Positions 47,315-57,322 are shown, numbered from the stretch's first letter. The stretch is 64,000 bases of DNA from Paenibacillus alvei DSM 29 (GCF_000293805.1 NZ_AMBZ01000003.1:496001-560000); one strand, 5' to 3'. A program made the numbers and translations. Notes: a model not told the origin generated them from the letters alone.

Positions 47315-48544
47315 ATGAACAACGCAGCAGGAAGCAAGCCAAACGATGCGCTTCATACGATGTATGGGGATTTCCATATCCATATTGGCAGCACGTCCGA
47401 TGGACGGCCTGTTAAAATAAGCGCCAGCCGCAATTTAACCTTTGAGGCAATTGCACAGGAGGCATCGGAACGCAAAGGAGTCCACTTAATTGGCATCATC
47501 GATGCCCATGCGCCGGGTGTTCTGCGGGATATCTCGGCACTTCTCGATAAGGGGGAGATGGAGGAGCTTGCCGACGGAGGAATTCGGTACAAGGATACAA
47601 CTTTGTTTTTGGGAACGGAGCTAGAGATCCGTGAAGAAGGATATGGTATCGCCCATGTGCTCTGTTACTTGCCGAACATAAATGCAATGGAGCGCTTCTC
47701 AAGCTGGCTTGCACCTCATGTAACGAATATGAATTTATCGTCGCAGCGTGTTTATTTGTCTGGTCGTACCCTGCAAGAAGAAACGGCGGCGTATGGTGGT
47801 TTGTTCGTGCCTGCACATGTATTTACTCCTTATAAGAGCATATATGGGAATTGCGCAGATCGAATGGCCGACATACTGGATTTAGAGCTGATAGACGCTG
47901 TAGAACTTGGATTGAGTGCCGATACGGAAATGGCAAGCTGTATCTCTGAATTGGATCGCTTTACGCTTCTGACGAACTCGGATGCGCATTCTCTAAGTAA
48001 AATCGCAAGGGAATATAATGCACTTGCCATGGCATCTCCTACATTCAAGGAATGGGCAATGGCGCTTCGTAGCGAAGCGGGGCGCAAGGTTACAGCCAAT
48101 TACGGCCTTAATCCTCGTCTTGGAAAATATCATCGTACGTCATGTGCCAATTGTGGTCATGTCCTGGATGGGATCGTTATCGATGGTACTTTAAGTGAAG
48201 TACAGCCTATCTGTGAGAAGTGCGGCTCAAAGAAGTTTATTCGCGGTGTATCGGATCGGATTCAATCTATCGCTGACCGCGAAGCGACATGTCTCGCTCA
48301 CCGCCCACCATACTGTATGCAAATTCCGCTCGAGTTCATACCTGGCGTAGGGAAGCGAACGCTGGCTAAGCTGCTGGGGCATTTTGGAACAGAGATGAAC
48401 GTCCTGCATCATGCCACGGAAGAAGAACTCAAGCAAGTAGTTGGACAAGCAACGGCAGAGCTTATCGTGCTTGCTCGTAGCGGACAATTATCTCTGCAAA
48501 GCGGAGGCGGCGGGACTTATGGCAAAGTAATTGCCGGGGAATAG
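47315..48544 (+). CDS. Endonuclease Q family protein
   Basis: EndoQ cuts DNA 5' of deaminated bases such as uracil and hypoxanthine. 409 residues: an N-terminal PHP-type metal-dependent nuclease domain (DFHIHIGSTSDGRPVKIS near residue 13, GIIDAHAPGVL near 60, LTNSDAHSLSK near 218), a zinc module with two CxxC pairs (CANCGHVLDG, CEKCGSKKF, residues 270-305), and a C-terminal helix-hairpin-helix (FIPGVGKRTLAKLLGHFG, near 345). It follows nudF closely, so both may be part of nucleotide damage control. Confidence 0.88.
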   Translation: MNNAAGSKPNDALHTMYGDFHIHIGSTSDGRPVKISASRNLTFEAIAQEASERKGVHLIGIIDAHAPGVLRDISALLDKGEMEELADGGIRYKDTTLFLGTELEIREEGYGIAHVLCYLPNINAMERFSSWLAPHVTNMNLSSQRVYLSGRTLQEETAAYGGLFVPAHVFTPYKSIYGNCADRMADILDLELIDAVELGLSADTEMASCISELDRFTLLTNSDAHSLSKIAREYNALAMASPTFKEWAMALRSEAGRKVTANYGLNPRLGKYHRTSCANCGHVLDGIVIDGTLSEVQPICEKCGSKKFIRGVSDRIQSIADREATCLAHRPPYCMQIPLEFIPGVGKRTLAKLLGHFGTEMNVLHHATEEELKQVVGQATAELIVLARSGQLSLQSGGGGTYGKVIAGE

Positions 48545-48633
48545 ATTTCAAAATCATAAATGGACGAGCTGGAGCATAAATTGGATGGACGAGATATTCG
48601 TCACTGTAACCTACTAGAAAGGGGCCTTCATCC

Positions 48634-49272
48634 ATGAAGCCGATTGCTCAGTCTTTTCGTGCTCAGCTCCATTTATATATTTTCGTATCTGTTCTTTTCC
48701 TTGTCGGCGTTGTATTTGGTTCCTTGCTTGTCAATGCTTTGACATTGGAGCAGCAACAGGATATAGGCAGCCATGTCAATCAATTTGTATCGACGATGGG
48801 GCAGGAGTCAGCTGCTTCGAATTTAGCTGGAGTCGGTGGGGAGACGTTCTTAAGCTCGACGATGTTCTATGTCAAATGGGTAGCACTCATTGCACTGCTC
48901 GGCATATCCATTATCGGCTTTCCTCTTGTACTTGCACTTGTGTTCGCAAAGGGCGTATTTATCGGATTTTCGGTAGGGACGCTTATTAGCCAATATGCAT
49001 GGAGGGGTGTTCTGTTCGCACTCGTATCTGTCGCCCCGCATAACATTGTTGCGATTCCTTTTTTGATGATTGCAAGCGTAGCCTCCATGGTATTCGCAAT
49101 GCATATTTTAAAAAATCGCTTATTTGTTCCTAGAATGCAGTCATTGCGTGAACCTCTCCACCGTTTTATGACACTTCAAACTGTCTCATTGGTTGGTATG
49201 GCTGGGGTAGCTGCGATTGCAACATGGGTGTCCCCTATTATGATGAGTTGGGTCGTTCCGATGCTAAGTTGA
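48634..49272 (+). CDS. spoIIM: Stage II sporulation protein M
   Basis: SpoIIM is part of the SpoIID-P-M complex that thins the septal wall and drives engulfment. The 212-residue membrane protein has five helices (about 14-34, 68-90, 92-115, 120-150 and 180-208). Typical family parts are VNALTLEQQQDIGSHVNQF and VALIALLGISIIGFPLVLAL, KGVFIGFSVGTLISQYAW and VSVAPHNIVAIPFLM. GAAAGGGG lies before the ATG. It precedes fur as in Bacillus (spoIIM-fur). Confidence 0.93.
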   Translation: MKPIAQSFRAQLHLYIFVSVLFLVGVVFGSLLVNALTLEQQQDIGSHVNQFVSTMGQESAASNLAGVGGETFLSSTMFYVKWVALIALLGISIIGFPLVLALVFAKGVFIGFSVGTLISQYAWRGVLFALVSVAPHNIVAIPFLMIASVASMVFAMHILKNRLFVPRMQSLREPLHRFMTLQTVSLVGMAGVAAIATWVSPIMMSWVVPMLS

Positions 49273-49321
49273 TTGAATTAAGAATGAATCGTGCCAAGAA
49301 AATTGACTTTGTGCAATTCAT

Positions 49322-49351
49322 TTGACACTGCTTGCGTTCTCCCCCTATAAT
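49322..49351 (+). promoter_or_regulatory. Sigma-A promoter of fur
   Basis: TTGACA (49322-49327), an 18-base spacer, then TATAAT (49346-49351), about 50 bases before the fur start. Both boxes match the consensus perfectly, so this is one of the strongest promoters in the window. Confidence 0.75.
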
Positions 49352-49402
49352 ATATAGAAGTGATACAAATGAAACGTGGATGGCAGGCAAGGGGGGAGAC
49401 CA

Positions 49403-49876
49403 TTGGAAGCGCGGATTGAGAAGATTAAGCAGCAACTTCAATCCCAAGGGTACAAGCTGACACCACAGCGCGAGGCAACCGTGCGCGTCCTGCTCGAGAA
49501 TGAAGAAGATCATCTTAGTGCTGAGGACGTATTCATGCTCGTGAAAGAAAAAGCGCCTGAAATCGGTCTTGCCACCGTATATCGTACATTGGAATTGTTA
49601 AGTGAGCTGCATGTCGTGGAGAAAATGAACTTCGGCGACGGCGTTGCACGATATGATTTGCGCGGAGATACGAATAAGCATCATCATCATCATTTGATAT
49701 GTGTCCAATGCGGCTCTATGCAGGAGATTCGTGAGGATTGGCTTGGGCCTTTGGAAGAGCGCTTGGAGAAGGAATTTCAATTTACTGTTGTTGATCATCG
49801 TCTTGATTTTCAAGGCATTTGCAAGAAATGCCGTGAAAAGCAGGCTGAGGAGCAGGTGGAATCACCGCAGCAGTAA
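49403..49876 (+). CDS. fur: Ferric uptake regulator (Fur)
   Basis: Iron-responsive repressor. About 157 residues: winged helix (1-85, LTPQREATVRVLLENEEDHL, GLATVYRTLELLSEL), then the metal-binding dimer domain with HHHHHLICVQCG near 100 and CKKC near 143 (a structural zinc site of two CxxC pairs). A TTG start at 49403 follows GGGGGAG and is preferred over an upstream frame. Among Fur-family members, the position next to spoIIM points to Fur itself. Confidence 0.92.
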   Translation: MEARIEKIKQQLQSQGYKLTPQREATVRVLLENEEDHLSAEDVFMLVKEKAPEIGLATVYRTLELLSELHVVEKMNFGDGVARYDLRGDTNKHHHHHLICVQCGSMQEIREDWLGPLEERLEKEFQFTVVDHRLDFQGICKKCREKQAEEQVESPQQ

Positions 49877-49949
49877 GCGGGAAACTGTAATGGCGCAAGG
49901 CTGTGCCAGTACGGGGAATAGCGGCAGCTTATGAGATGGATATGATGAG

Positions 49950-49980
49950 AAAGCCTCGGCAGCATAGCCGAGGCTTTATT
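49950..49980. terminator. Bidirectional terminator between fur and the protease gene
   Basis: AAAGCCTCGGC pairs perfectly with GCCGAGGCTTT, with T-containing flanks on both sides. fur and the minus-strand protease converge on it. Confidence 0.8.
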
Positions 49981-50049
49981 GCTTGGGATCAACGATAACG
50001 GCATAGATACATAATGAAATTAGGAATGCGAAATGTGCTTATGAAGCAT

Positions 50050-51444
50050 TTACTCTTTGCGCATAGCAACAGATGTTCTTTTTCGGCTGTTGGCGGTGAT
50101 CCGCCTTTCAACAACGAGAGTTCGGCGAGCTGCACGCTTGCGCTTCCTCCGCTGAACAGCGGCTGTTTTCTTACTGCGATTGCTTCGTGAGGAGGCTATT
50201 GCCATATAAGGAGTGATTGGAGTCGCCATAGCTGGGGCCAACTCGTAACTATTGCTAGCTTCCGCCGCTGGCTGGGATGCGATGGAAAGTGCAGAGAAGG
50301 CCTGCTCTGCTTGGATCAGACCGAATCCCTGTGAAATTCGCGAATACCCCTTGAGTGGGCGGGCATTGTTTATTAACAATTTGCGAACATGGGCGGGGCT
50401 TATTTTGCGGTTGTGAGCCAGCAGCAGGGCGACCGTTCCTGAAACATGTGGCGCTGCCATCGATGTTCCGGAATTCGCGACAAATCCTTTTTTGTTGCTA
50501 GTGGATACGATATCGCTGCCTGGTGCAGCAACATCAATGCCTCGCCCGCGGCTGCTAAATGATGCAATGCGATTTTTCTTGTCCGTGGCCGCAACCGCGA
50601 TGACTTCCGGGTAGCTGGCTGGCTGATCGATTTTTTTGCTGCTTTTGCCCTCGTTACCGGCTGAGGAGACAATCACAATTCCATTGCGATGAGCTCGCTT
50701 TACCATTGTTCGCAGTGATGCACTGGCTCCATTAAGTCCTAAGCTCATATTGATGACGTCCATTTTATTGCGTATGCACCATTCAAGCCCTTCCACAATA
50801 TCTGAGACATATCCGTCCCCGGTCTTATCCAGAACCTTTACGGCATAGAGTTTGACCTCTGGGGCTACACCATACTGCATTCCATTTTTTCCTAGTGCAG
50901 CAACAATCCCCGCTACATGCGTTCCGTGACCATTGTCGTCCTTATAAGGGCTTCCCTTATGGATTGTGTTCACCCCACCTGCAATTTGGAGATCAGGGTG
51001 GGTAGAGATGCCGGTATCAACGATGGCGACTTTAATGCTTTTTCCTTGAGATTTCTTCCATACGGGTGGAACTTGTATGCGTTTGACTCCCCAAGGAATT
51101 TGGTCTGTTGCAGAAGAAGCCTCTGTAGTTATGGAGTCCAGATTAAAGTCTGCAGGATCATAGAAGAAAGGGGATAGATGTGCTCTGACTTTCGCGTCCG
51201 TTTCAATTCTGCGGACGTGCGGATGCTTCTTCAATCGCATCAATGCTTGATGGTTGCCATCCATATGACAGCATAACATATTCGCTGAATCGACTTGCTT
51301 GACAGGTGTAATGCCGAATTTTTGTAATTCAAGTATGCATGCGTTGTAGCTTTCTTCGTCTTTTAAAATAATCATCTTGCGTATCGCTTTGCGATGAGGC
51401 CGACTGCTGACAGCCGCCTTCAACATGCGTGATAAGGTGCGCAT
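50050..51444 (-). CDS. Subtilisin-like serine protease (S8)
   Basis: 464 residues. The catalytic triad is visible: aspartate in KVAIVDTGISTHPDL near residue 143, histidine in DNGHGTHVAGIVAAL near 174, and serine in NSGTSMAAPHVSGTVALL near 329. A propeptide-like region with an inhibitor I9-type fold (EESYNACILELQKFGITPVK, residues 30-85) is present. There is no clear signal peptide: the first 25 residues are basic rather than hydrophobic, so it may be intracellular or spore-associated. The tail (430-464) is very rich in R, K and T. Confidence 0.9.
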   Translation of the reverse strand: MRTLSRMLKAAVSSRPHRKAIRKMIILKDEESYNACILELQKFGITPVKQVDSANMLCCHMDGNHQALMRLKKHPHVRRIETDAKVRAHLSPFFYDPADFNLDSITTEASSATDQIPWGVKRIQVPPVWKKSQGKSIKVAIVDTGISTHPDLQIAGGVNTIHKGSPYKDDNGHGTHVAGIVAALGKNGMQYGVAPEVKLYAVKVLDKTGDGYVSDIVEGLEWCIRNKMDVINMSLGLNGASASLRTMVKRAHRNGIVIVSSAGNEGKSSKKIDQPASYPEVIAVAATDKKNRIASFSSRGRGIDVAAPGSDIVSTSNKKGFVANSGTSMAAPHVSGTVALLLAHNRKISPAHVRKLLINNARPLKGYSRISQGFGLIQAEQAFSALSIASQPAAEASNSYELAPAMATPITPYMAIASSRSNRSKKTAAVQRRKRKRAARRTLVVERRITANSRKRTSVAMRKE

Positions 51445-51651
51445 GCTTGCTAGCCCTCCAATTCGATGCGGTTTGGCAGATCATTTGCAGGATGAATGGA
51501 ATGCCATGTTGTATCGTATGAGACTAATATAGAACGGTGAAATAATCTATCCACAAAATTCATTCCTTGAATTGAGATGACCCGCATATCCGAGGGCCTG
51601 GCATCATATGTTACAGGAGAATGATTTAGCCCATCGGAAGGGGAGAACACA

Positions 51652-51888
51652 ATGATCGTGCCATTGCGAGCCCTATTAAGACGAATTAAGTTTATGGCAT
51701 TATTTCTCATGATGACCTACGCGGTTGCTTATTTTATGGGGGCAATCAGTGATTGGATTTATCCAGTGGACAAGTATCGTGAGCCGCATGGCAAGGCTGT
51801 AAAGGTGTTTCGGTGGGAAGATGAATTGGATAGAGAGCATATGACTTTTACAGAACGGCTGCGTGTGTACTACTGGTTGGGCGAGTAG
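51652..51888 (+). CDS. yqzK: YqzK family (DUF4227) small membrane protein
   Basis: 78 residues with one membrane helix (FMALFLMMTYAVAYFMGAIS, about 14-34) and a charged tail (YREPHGKAVKVFRWEDE). This matches DUF4227/YqzK, a protein of unknown function coded between fur and xerD in Bacillus as here. A GGAAGGGGAG site lies before the ATG. Confidence 0.85.
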   Translation: MIVPLRALLRRIKFMALFLMMTYAVAYFMGAISDWIYPVDKYREPHGKAVKVFRWEDELDREHMTFTERLRVYYWLGE

Positions 51889-52003
51889 GGAAATGTTTGT
51901 GCAGGGAAGGATTTCGCATGAAAGCTGTGGAAGTAGTGTAGGATTGGTTGCTTATAACAGTGATAACAGCCAGTGAAAGTCGCAAGTTAAGGAGTATAGT
52001 TCG

Positions 52004-52932
52004 ATGGCAAGCTTACTAGAACAGCAAGTGGAAGCATATCGCAATTATTTAATGAACGAACGGCGGGTATCCTTGAATACGCAGGAAGCCTATATACGCG
52101 ATATTGAGATGTTCATTGCAGCGGTTGGCGAAGGCGTGAATAGGGTCGATGAGATTCGTTCTTACCATGTTAATCAATATATGTATCAATTGAAGCGGGA
52201 CGGTAGGGCGGCTTCGAGCATAGCACGCATTGCGGCCTCATTACGTTCCTTTTTTCATTTTTGTATCCACGAAGGGAGCCTGAAGCAGGATCCATCTTAT
52301 GAAGTGGAGCGGCCGAAGACATCGACGAAGGCCCCTGAGATTTTGTCCCTATCGGACACAGAACGGCTTCTGTCATTACCAGACGATCGTTCGCCGTTAG
52401 GCATTCGGGATCGAGCGATGCTTGAGACTTTGTATGCGACTGGAGTTCGGGTATCGGAGCTCATGTCGCTCAACGTGGAGGATGTCCAGCCGAAGCTTGG
52501 GTTTCTTCGCTGCATGAGCGGCAAGGAGCGTGTTGTACCATTAGGGCAAGTCGCTGCGGAAGCCTTAGATCGATACTTGAACGAGTCAAGACCACAATTT
52601 ATCTCCTCATCCTCGCTTGTTGGGGAAGTAGAGTATGGAGAGCAATCGGCTCTGTTCGTTAATGTGCGCGGTCAACGGATGTCACGGCAAGGCTTCTGGA
52701 AAATGGTCAAAAATATGCGGAACATCTGGAACTACCCTTTCCGATTACGCCTCATACTCTGCGACATTCCTTTGCCGTTCATCTGTTATCAAATGGTGCC
52801 GATGTTCGGGCTGTGCAAGAAATGCTTGGCCATGCCGATCCGGCCACAACACAGCGATATGTGGAATATATGAAGAAGTCCAGCATGAAGGAAGTCTATA
52901 CATTTGCCCACCCGAGAGCGAAGAAGAAGTAA
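52004..52932 (+). pseudogene. xerD: Site-specific tyrosine recombinase XerD, frameshifted
   Basis: XerD with XerC resolves chromosome dimers at dif. The N-terminal SAM-like domain (LLEQQVEAYRNYLMNERRVS) and the first catalytic arginine (TLYATGVRVSELMSL) are in the first frame. At A5 (52709-52713) one base is missing. Adding it turns VKNMRNIWN into [20 protein letters not shown] and leads through [20 protein letters not shown] to the tyrosine in [10 protein letters not shown], ending at 52932 (about 309 residues). The truncated frame lacks the HxxR, late histidine and tyrosine, so it would be inactive. deoB and punA follow as in Bacillus. Confidence 0.9.
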
Positions 52933-52995
52933 CGAGAGTATGGTTCAAATCTCCTTAACATAATCTAAGATGAAGAATGAGAAGGAGTGGTAACC

Positions 52996-54186
52996 GTGAA
53001 TAGAACTAGTAACCGATTTGGTCGTATTGCAGTTATTGTGCTGGATAGTGTCGGCATAGGGGAACTGCCAGATGCTCCGCAATTTGGCGATGCAGGCGCT
53101 CATACTTTGGGCCATATCATTGAACACAATCCGAATATAAAACTGCCGAATATACAGCGACTTGGTCTTGGAAATATTGCTGACCTGGGTACCTTGAAGG
53201 CTGTTGAACACCCAGAAGGCGTATTTGGCAAAATGGCCGAGATCTCAGTAGGCAAAGATACCATGACAGGTCATTGGGAGCTGATGGGTCTTCGCATCAC
53301 TACACCGTTCAATACGTATCCAGATGGATTCCCACAGGAACTGATCGAAGCGTTCGAGAAGGAAACAGGACGGAAGGTGCTGGCCAACAAGCCTGCATCC
53401 GGGACGGAAATTCTTGAGGAATATGGCGAAGAGCAGATGAAGACGGGATCATGGATCGTTTATACATCTGCGGATAGTGTGTTCCAAATTGCGGCCCACG
53501 AGGAGATTATTCCTCTGGATGAGTTATATCGCGCATGTGAGATTGCTCGCAAATTGACGCTTTGCGAACCTCATTCCGTTGGTCGCGTCATTGCACGTCC
53601 TTATGTTGGCAAGCCAGGCGCGTATACACGAACGCCGAATCGGCACGATTATGCAATTAAGCCTCCAGCAGATACTGTGCTTAATCTTTTGCAGCAGGCA
53701 GGGAAGGACGTAATTGCGGTTGGGAAAATTAACGATATTTTCTCGGGAGAAGGCATAACCGCCTCGTATCCAACCAAGAGTAATTCCCACGGTATTGAAA
53801 CCACGACCGAATTGCTGGGGCAATCCTTTGAAGGATTGTTGTTCGTCAATTTAGTGGATTTTGATTCCATGTATGGGCATCGCCGGGATCCTGCAGGCTA
53901 TGCCAAGGCGTTGGAGGAATTTGATGCGGCCCTGCCAGCGATGATGGATAGGATTGGACCGAATGATTTATTAGTCATTACTGCAGATCATGGCAATGAT
54001 CCCACGCATACAGGGACAGATCATACACGGGAATATGTGCCACTTCTGCTGTATAGTCCATCTTTGCAAGCTGGACAATCGCTTGGTATTCGTACAACCT
54101 ATGCGGACTTAGGGGCTACAATTGCTGACAATTTCCAAGCGGGATCGCCGCAGGTGGGCACAAGCTTTTTGCATGAACTGAAATAA
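52996..54186 (+). CDS. deoB: Phosphopentomutase
   Basis: Interconverts ribose (or deoxyribose) 1- and 5-phosphate in nucleoside salvage. About 396 residues of the alkaline-phosphatase superfamily, with [15 protein letters not shown] near the start (metal aspartate), [13 protein letters not shown] near residue 87 (catalytic threonine) and [19 protein letters not shown] near 330 (metal ligands). The GTG at 52996 has AAGGAG nine bases before it. punA follows. Confidence 0.94.
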   Translation: MNRTSNRFGRIAVIVLDSVGIGELPDAPQFGDAGAHTLGHIIEHNPNIKLPNIQRLGLGNIADLGTLKAVEHPEGVFGKMAEISVGKDTMTGHWELMGLRITTPFNTYPDGFPQELIEAFEKETGRKVLANKPASGTEILEEYGEEQMKTGSWIVYTSADSVFQIAAHEEIIPLDELYRACEIARKLTLCEPHSVGRVIARPYVGKPGAYTRTPNRHDYAIKPPADTVLNLLQQAGKDVIAVGKINDIFSGEGITASYPTKSNSHGIETTTELLGQSFEGLLFVNLVDFDSMYGHRRDPAGYAKALEEFDAALPAMMDRIGPNDLLVITADHGNDPTHTGTDHTREYVPLLLYSPSLQAGQSLGIRTTYADLGATIADNFQAGSPQVGTSFLHELK

Positions 54187-54240
54187 AGGATTACACGATC
54201 CGATACCAATCGGACGATTATGAAGAATGGGGGAGACAAA

Positions 54241-55068
54241 ATGAGCAACACAATGACACACGATCATATTCAAGAGGCAGCGGCTTATATCCAATCCAGA
54301 ATTAGTGAGACGCCAGAAGTAGGATTGATTTTGGGATCCGGACTAGGGGTACTGGCAGACTTGGTGGAACAGCCTGTTACGATTGCTTACGGGGACATTC
54401 CGCATTTCCCTGTATCTACTGTAGAAGGCCATGCTGGTGAGCTTCTGGTCGGCAAAATCGCTGGCCGTACGGTAGCACTGATGAAGGGCCGCTTCCATAT
54501 GTACGAAGGATACGGCCCTGAGCTGACAGCATTCCCGGTCCGCGTTATGAAGGCAATTGGCGTATCCAAGCTGCTCGTGACGAATGCGGCAGGCGGTATC
54601 AATACTTCCTATAAGCCTGGAGACCTTATGCTTATTTCTGATCATTTGAACATGACGGGACGCAATCCGTTGATTGGTGCGAACGACAACCGGCTCGGGG
54701 CACGATTCCCAGATATGTCTCAGGCATACAGCCCGAAGCTTCGCCAGAAGGCGAAGGAAGTTGCAGCCTCACAGGGCGTTGAACTGCAGGAAGGCGTCTA
54801 TGTTGGCTTTCTTGGCCCGAACTACGAAACGCCTGCGGAAATCCGCATGCTCCGTATACTAGGTGGCGACGCTGTAGGGATGTCTACAGTATCAGAAGTG
54901 ATCGTTGCACAGCATGCAGGTATGGAAGTGCTCGGTATTTCCTGTATTAGTAACATGGCGGCAGGAATCCTTGATCAGCCGTTGTCGCACGCTGAAGTTA
55001 TGGAGACAGCAGAGCTCGTCCGCGATAAGTTCCTCAAGCTTGTTATTGGGATTATCCCTGTTATGTAA
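54241..55068 (+). CDS. punA: Purine nucleoside phosphorylase
   Basis: Splits purine nucleosides with phosphate; its ribose-1-phosphate product feeds DeoB next door. About 275 residues of the trimeric type: LILGSGLGVLADLVEQP near residue 25, MKGRFHMYEGYGPELTAFPV near 80, VTNAAGGINTSY near 107, and NYETPAEIRMLRILGGDAVG near 195. The ATG at 54241 follows GGGGGAG. It ends before a terminator. Confidence 0.94.
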   Translation: MSNTMTHDHIQEAAAYIQSRISETPEVGLILGSGLGVLADLVEQPVTIAYGDIPHFPVSTVEGHAGELLVGKIAGRTVALMKGRFHMYEGYGPELTAFPVRVMKAIGVSKLLVTNAAGGINTSYKPGDLMLISDHLNMTGRNPLIGANDNRLGARFPDMSQAYSPKLRQKAKEVAASQGVELQEGVYVGFLGPNYETPAEIRMLRILGGDAVGMSTVSEVIVAQHAGMEVLGISCISNMAAGILDQPLSHAEVMETAELVRDKFLKLVIGIIPVM

Positions 55069-55753
55069 GTAAGACATTTGTATGTGAAAAGGCCGCTGCA
55101 TGGCTGTCCATCGATCGGGCAGTACAGCGGCTTTTTCTTATGGTTCCAGCAATATAAAATGAGCGAGTCCATTCGAAGAAGGCAATTGTATAACGTTTCA
55201 ATTCGATGAGCTGATCGGTTACATAAGAATATAAAAAATGATAATACCAAATAAAATACTCCTCGAAGGAAGTTTCTGTAGCGAATAGGGAAGCGTGATA
55301 CGCTTGAACCAGCATAGAACGATAACCCTCGAACAGGTTGATCATATCCGCCGTAATAAGATTGGCAATGCGATGCAGTGCTTGATATTCCTCGTTGTTC
55401 AGTACAGGTATCATCAGCTTGCCGTTCTTCCACAAAGTCTCTTGCTGAATTCGATTCGCTTTAAGCTTTATTAGTGATACGATATCATTCCCAATTGGGA
55501 TGCTAAGCTGGTAGAGCTGCTGCCCCGACTCATGTGCGATGACCGGAAATGTCGGAACATATCGCTCCTCTTCTTTTTTGATGAGACCTTCACTGTAGAG
55601 CAAATCGATGCTATTTTTCCACTGTACCTGTGAAATAGAGATCTCTCTCATTAGCTGTTCCTCTGAATAGCCCAGATACAGCCCGATACAGATGCGATCA
55701 AGGTTATTCTTAGTAAAATCAAAATCCGGGAAATTCGAACCCCGCGAGATCAT
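55061..55753 (-). CDS. Hypothetical protein with a winged-helix-like region
   Basis: 230 residues as read, not recognised. Residues 20-70 (IGLYLGYSEEQLMREISISQ, then VQWKNSIDLLYSEGLIKKEE) resemble a winged-helix DNA-binding fold, followed by a mainly helical domain. The last 35 residues run through the terminator and have no protein character. Dropping one A near 55200 would change the end to ELNVIQLPSSNGLAHFILLEP and stop at 55149, just before the hairpin, a more natural end. The start ATG has no good ribosome site. Confidence 0.6.
   Translation of the reverse strand: MISRGSNFPDFDFTKNNLDRICIGLYLGYSEEQLMREISISQVQWKNSIDLLYSEGLIKKEEERYVPTFPVIAHESGQQLYQLSIPIGNDIVSLIKLKANRIQQETLWKNGKLMIPVLNNEEYQALHRIANLITADMINLFEGYRSMLVQAYHASLFATETSFEEYFIWYYHFLYSYVTDQLIELKRYTIAFFEWTRSFYIAGTIRKSRCTARSMDSHAAAFSHTNVLLT
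55087..55136. terminator. Terminator after punA
   Basis: GCCGCTG (55092-55098) pairs with CAGCGGC (55125-55131), then TTTTT. A-rich sequence on the left lets it also act for the minus-strand gene. The unrepaired minus-strand frame reads straight through it. Confidence 0.65.
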
Positions 55754-55999
55754 TTTGTGTTCAAATTGTGACTATAGCATGATATCATCCTTTCTCGTTG
55801 TGTACTGCATTTCACTTCATATGCTATAAATTTGTTTTCCAATTTTTTCTACTTTCACAAGAGAATCCTTCCAAGTTCTGCTCTATCTTTCGGTAAGAGT
55901 GGAATATTTTGCTTCTGAAAGGTAACACTGGATAGAAAGTGCATCCTGCGCATGTAATGCACTCAGGATGTACGCTATTTAGATAGGAGGGGACAATCT

Positions 56000-57283
56000 G
56001 TGAACAAATGGCTGTGTGCTAGTCTTAGCCTTTTATTCGCTGCCGCTTGTATATTGCCTGCTACGGCGAACGCATCTTATGCACGAGCAGACTTGCCGCC
56101 TTGGACGAATTCGGAAACGCCAAGCCAAGCAACATCCTCTGCTGCGCCGGAAGCCCAATTGGCGGATAACGCGCGCTCAGCGGTGCTTATGGATGCGGAA
56201 ACAGGAACGGTGATCTTCGAGAAAAATAGTCACGATAAGCTTCCACCAGCAAGCATTACGAAAATTATGACGATGCTGCTTGTCATGGAAGCGATTGACA
56301 AAGGCAAGCTGAAGATGACGGACAAGGTGGCGACAAGCGAGTACGCTGCGTCTATGGGTGGATCGCAAATCTTTCTTGAGCCGGGCGAAGAAATGACGGT
56401 CGAAGAAATGATGAAGGGAATCGCAATGGCTTCAGGCAATGATGCATCGGTTGCAATGGCTGAGAAGATTGGCGGTTCCGAAAAAGCGTTCGTACAGATG
56501 ATGAACGATAAGGCTGCAGAGCTTGGCATGAAGGATACTCATTTTGTGAATTGCAATGGCCTCCCTGCTGAGAATCATTATACGTCAGCGCATGATATTG
56601 CCTTGATGTCGCAAGCATTGTTGAAATATCCGAATGTTACCAAATTTACAGGTGCATATGAGGATTATTTGCGGCAGAACACCAGCAAGAAATTTTGGCT
56701 TGTCAATACGAACAAACTTGTACGGTTCTACCAAGGCGCCGATGGATTGAAAACAGGATTTACTTCAGAAGCGCGTTATTGCTTGTCAGCTACAGCAAAG
56801 CGGGACAATATGCGTGTTATTGCCGTTGTGCTTGGCGAACCGAATACAAAGACACGCAATGCAGAAGTCACTCAAATGTTCGATTACGCCTTCGCTCAAT
56901 ATACGAATGTTCCGCTGCTGAAAAGCGGTGATCGTATAGGAGACATTCGCGTTGAAAAAGGCATGGTCGAAAAAATAGAATTGAAGGCTCAGCGTCCATA
57001 CCATGTGCTGCTCAAAAAAGGCGAGGGCACGGACAATCTGCGCTTTGAGCTTGACGGTCCGAAATCGGTTAAGGCTCCGGTGAAGGCAGGTCAGTCGCTT
57101 GGGAAACTTGTCGTATATCAAGGGGATAAGGTCGTTCGCGAATATCCTGTCGAATCTGCGGAGGAAATTGCGAAAGCTGGTTGGTGGACGCTCTTCAAGC
57201 GTACGTGCGGCAAGTTGTTTTTGTCAATTAAAGACGGGCAGCTTCTAGTTTTGTCGGCAGGCAGGAATTGGTTATCCAATTGA
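56000..57283 (+). CDS. dacF: D-alanyl-D-alanine carboxypeptidase DacF
   Basis: Forespore penicillin-binding protein that trims peptidoglycan stems and affects cortex crosslinking. 427 residues: signal peptide (1-26), S11 peptidase domain with SITK at 85-88, SGN at 145-147 and KTG at 251-253, and a C-terminal PBP5-type domain (about 300-390). The GTG start has AGGAGGGG before it. It is immediately upstream of spoIIAA, the standard position of dacF. An inverted repeat (TGCATCCTG / CAGGATGTA) lies at about 55938-55973. Confidence 0.93.
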   Translation: MNKWLCASLSLLFAAACILPATANASYARADLPPWTNSETPSQATSSAAPEAQLADNARSAVLMDAETGTVIFEKNSHDKLPPASITKIMTMLLVMEAIDKGKLKMTDKVATSEYAASMGGSQIFLEPGEEMTVEEMMKGIAMASGNDASVAMAEKIGGSEKAFVQMMNDKAAELGMKDTHFVNCNGLPAENHYTSAHDIALMSQALLKYPNVTKFTGAYEDYLRQNTSKKFWLVNTNKLVRFYQGADGLKTGFTSEARYCLSATAKRDNMRVIAVVLGEPNTKTRNAEVTQMFDYAFAQYTNVPLLKSGDRIGDIRVEKGMVEKIELKAQRPYHVLLKKGEGTDNLRFELDGPKSVKAPVKAGQSLGKLVVYQGDKVVREYPVESAEEIAKAGWWTLFKRTCGKLFLSIKDGQLLVLSAGRNWLSN

Positions 57284-57288
57284 CGAAC
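57261..57288 (+). promoter_or_regulatory. Candidate sigma-H promoter of the spoIIA operon
   Basis: GCAGGAATT (57261-57269), 14 bases, then CGAAC (57284-57288). The known sigma-H form is RWAGGAXXT, 14 bases, HGAAT, so the fit is exact in spacing and off by one base in the -10. It lies inside the end of dacF, where the spoIIA operon promoter is expected. Confidence 0.6.
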
Positions 57289-57322
57289 TGTATCGGCATC
57301 ATGGGGAGGAGAGTGAGGCGCC

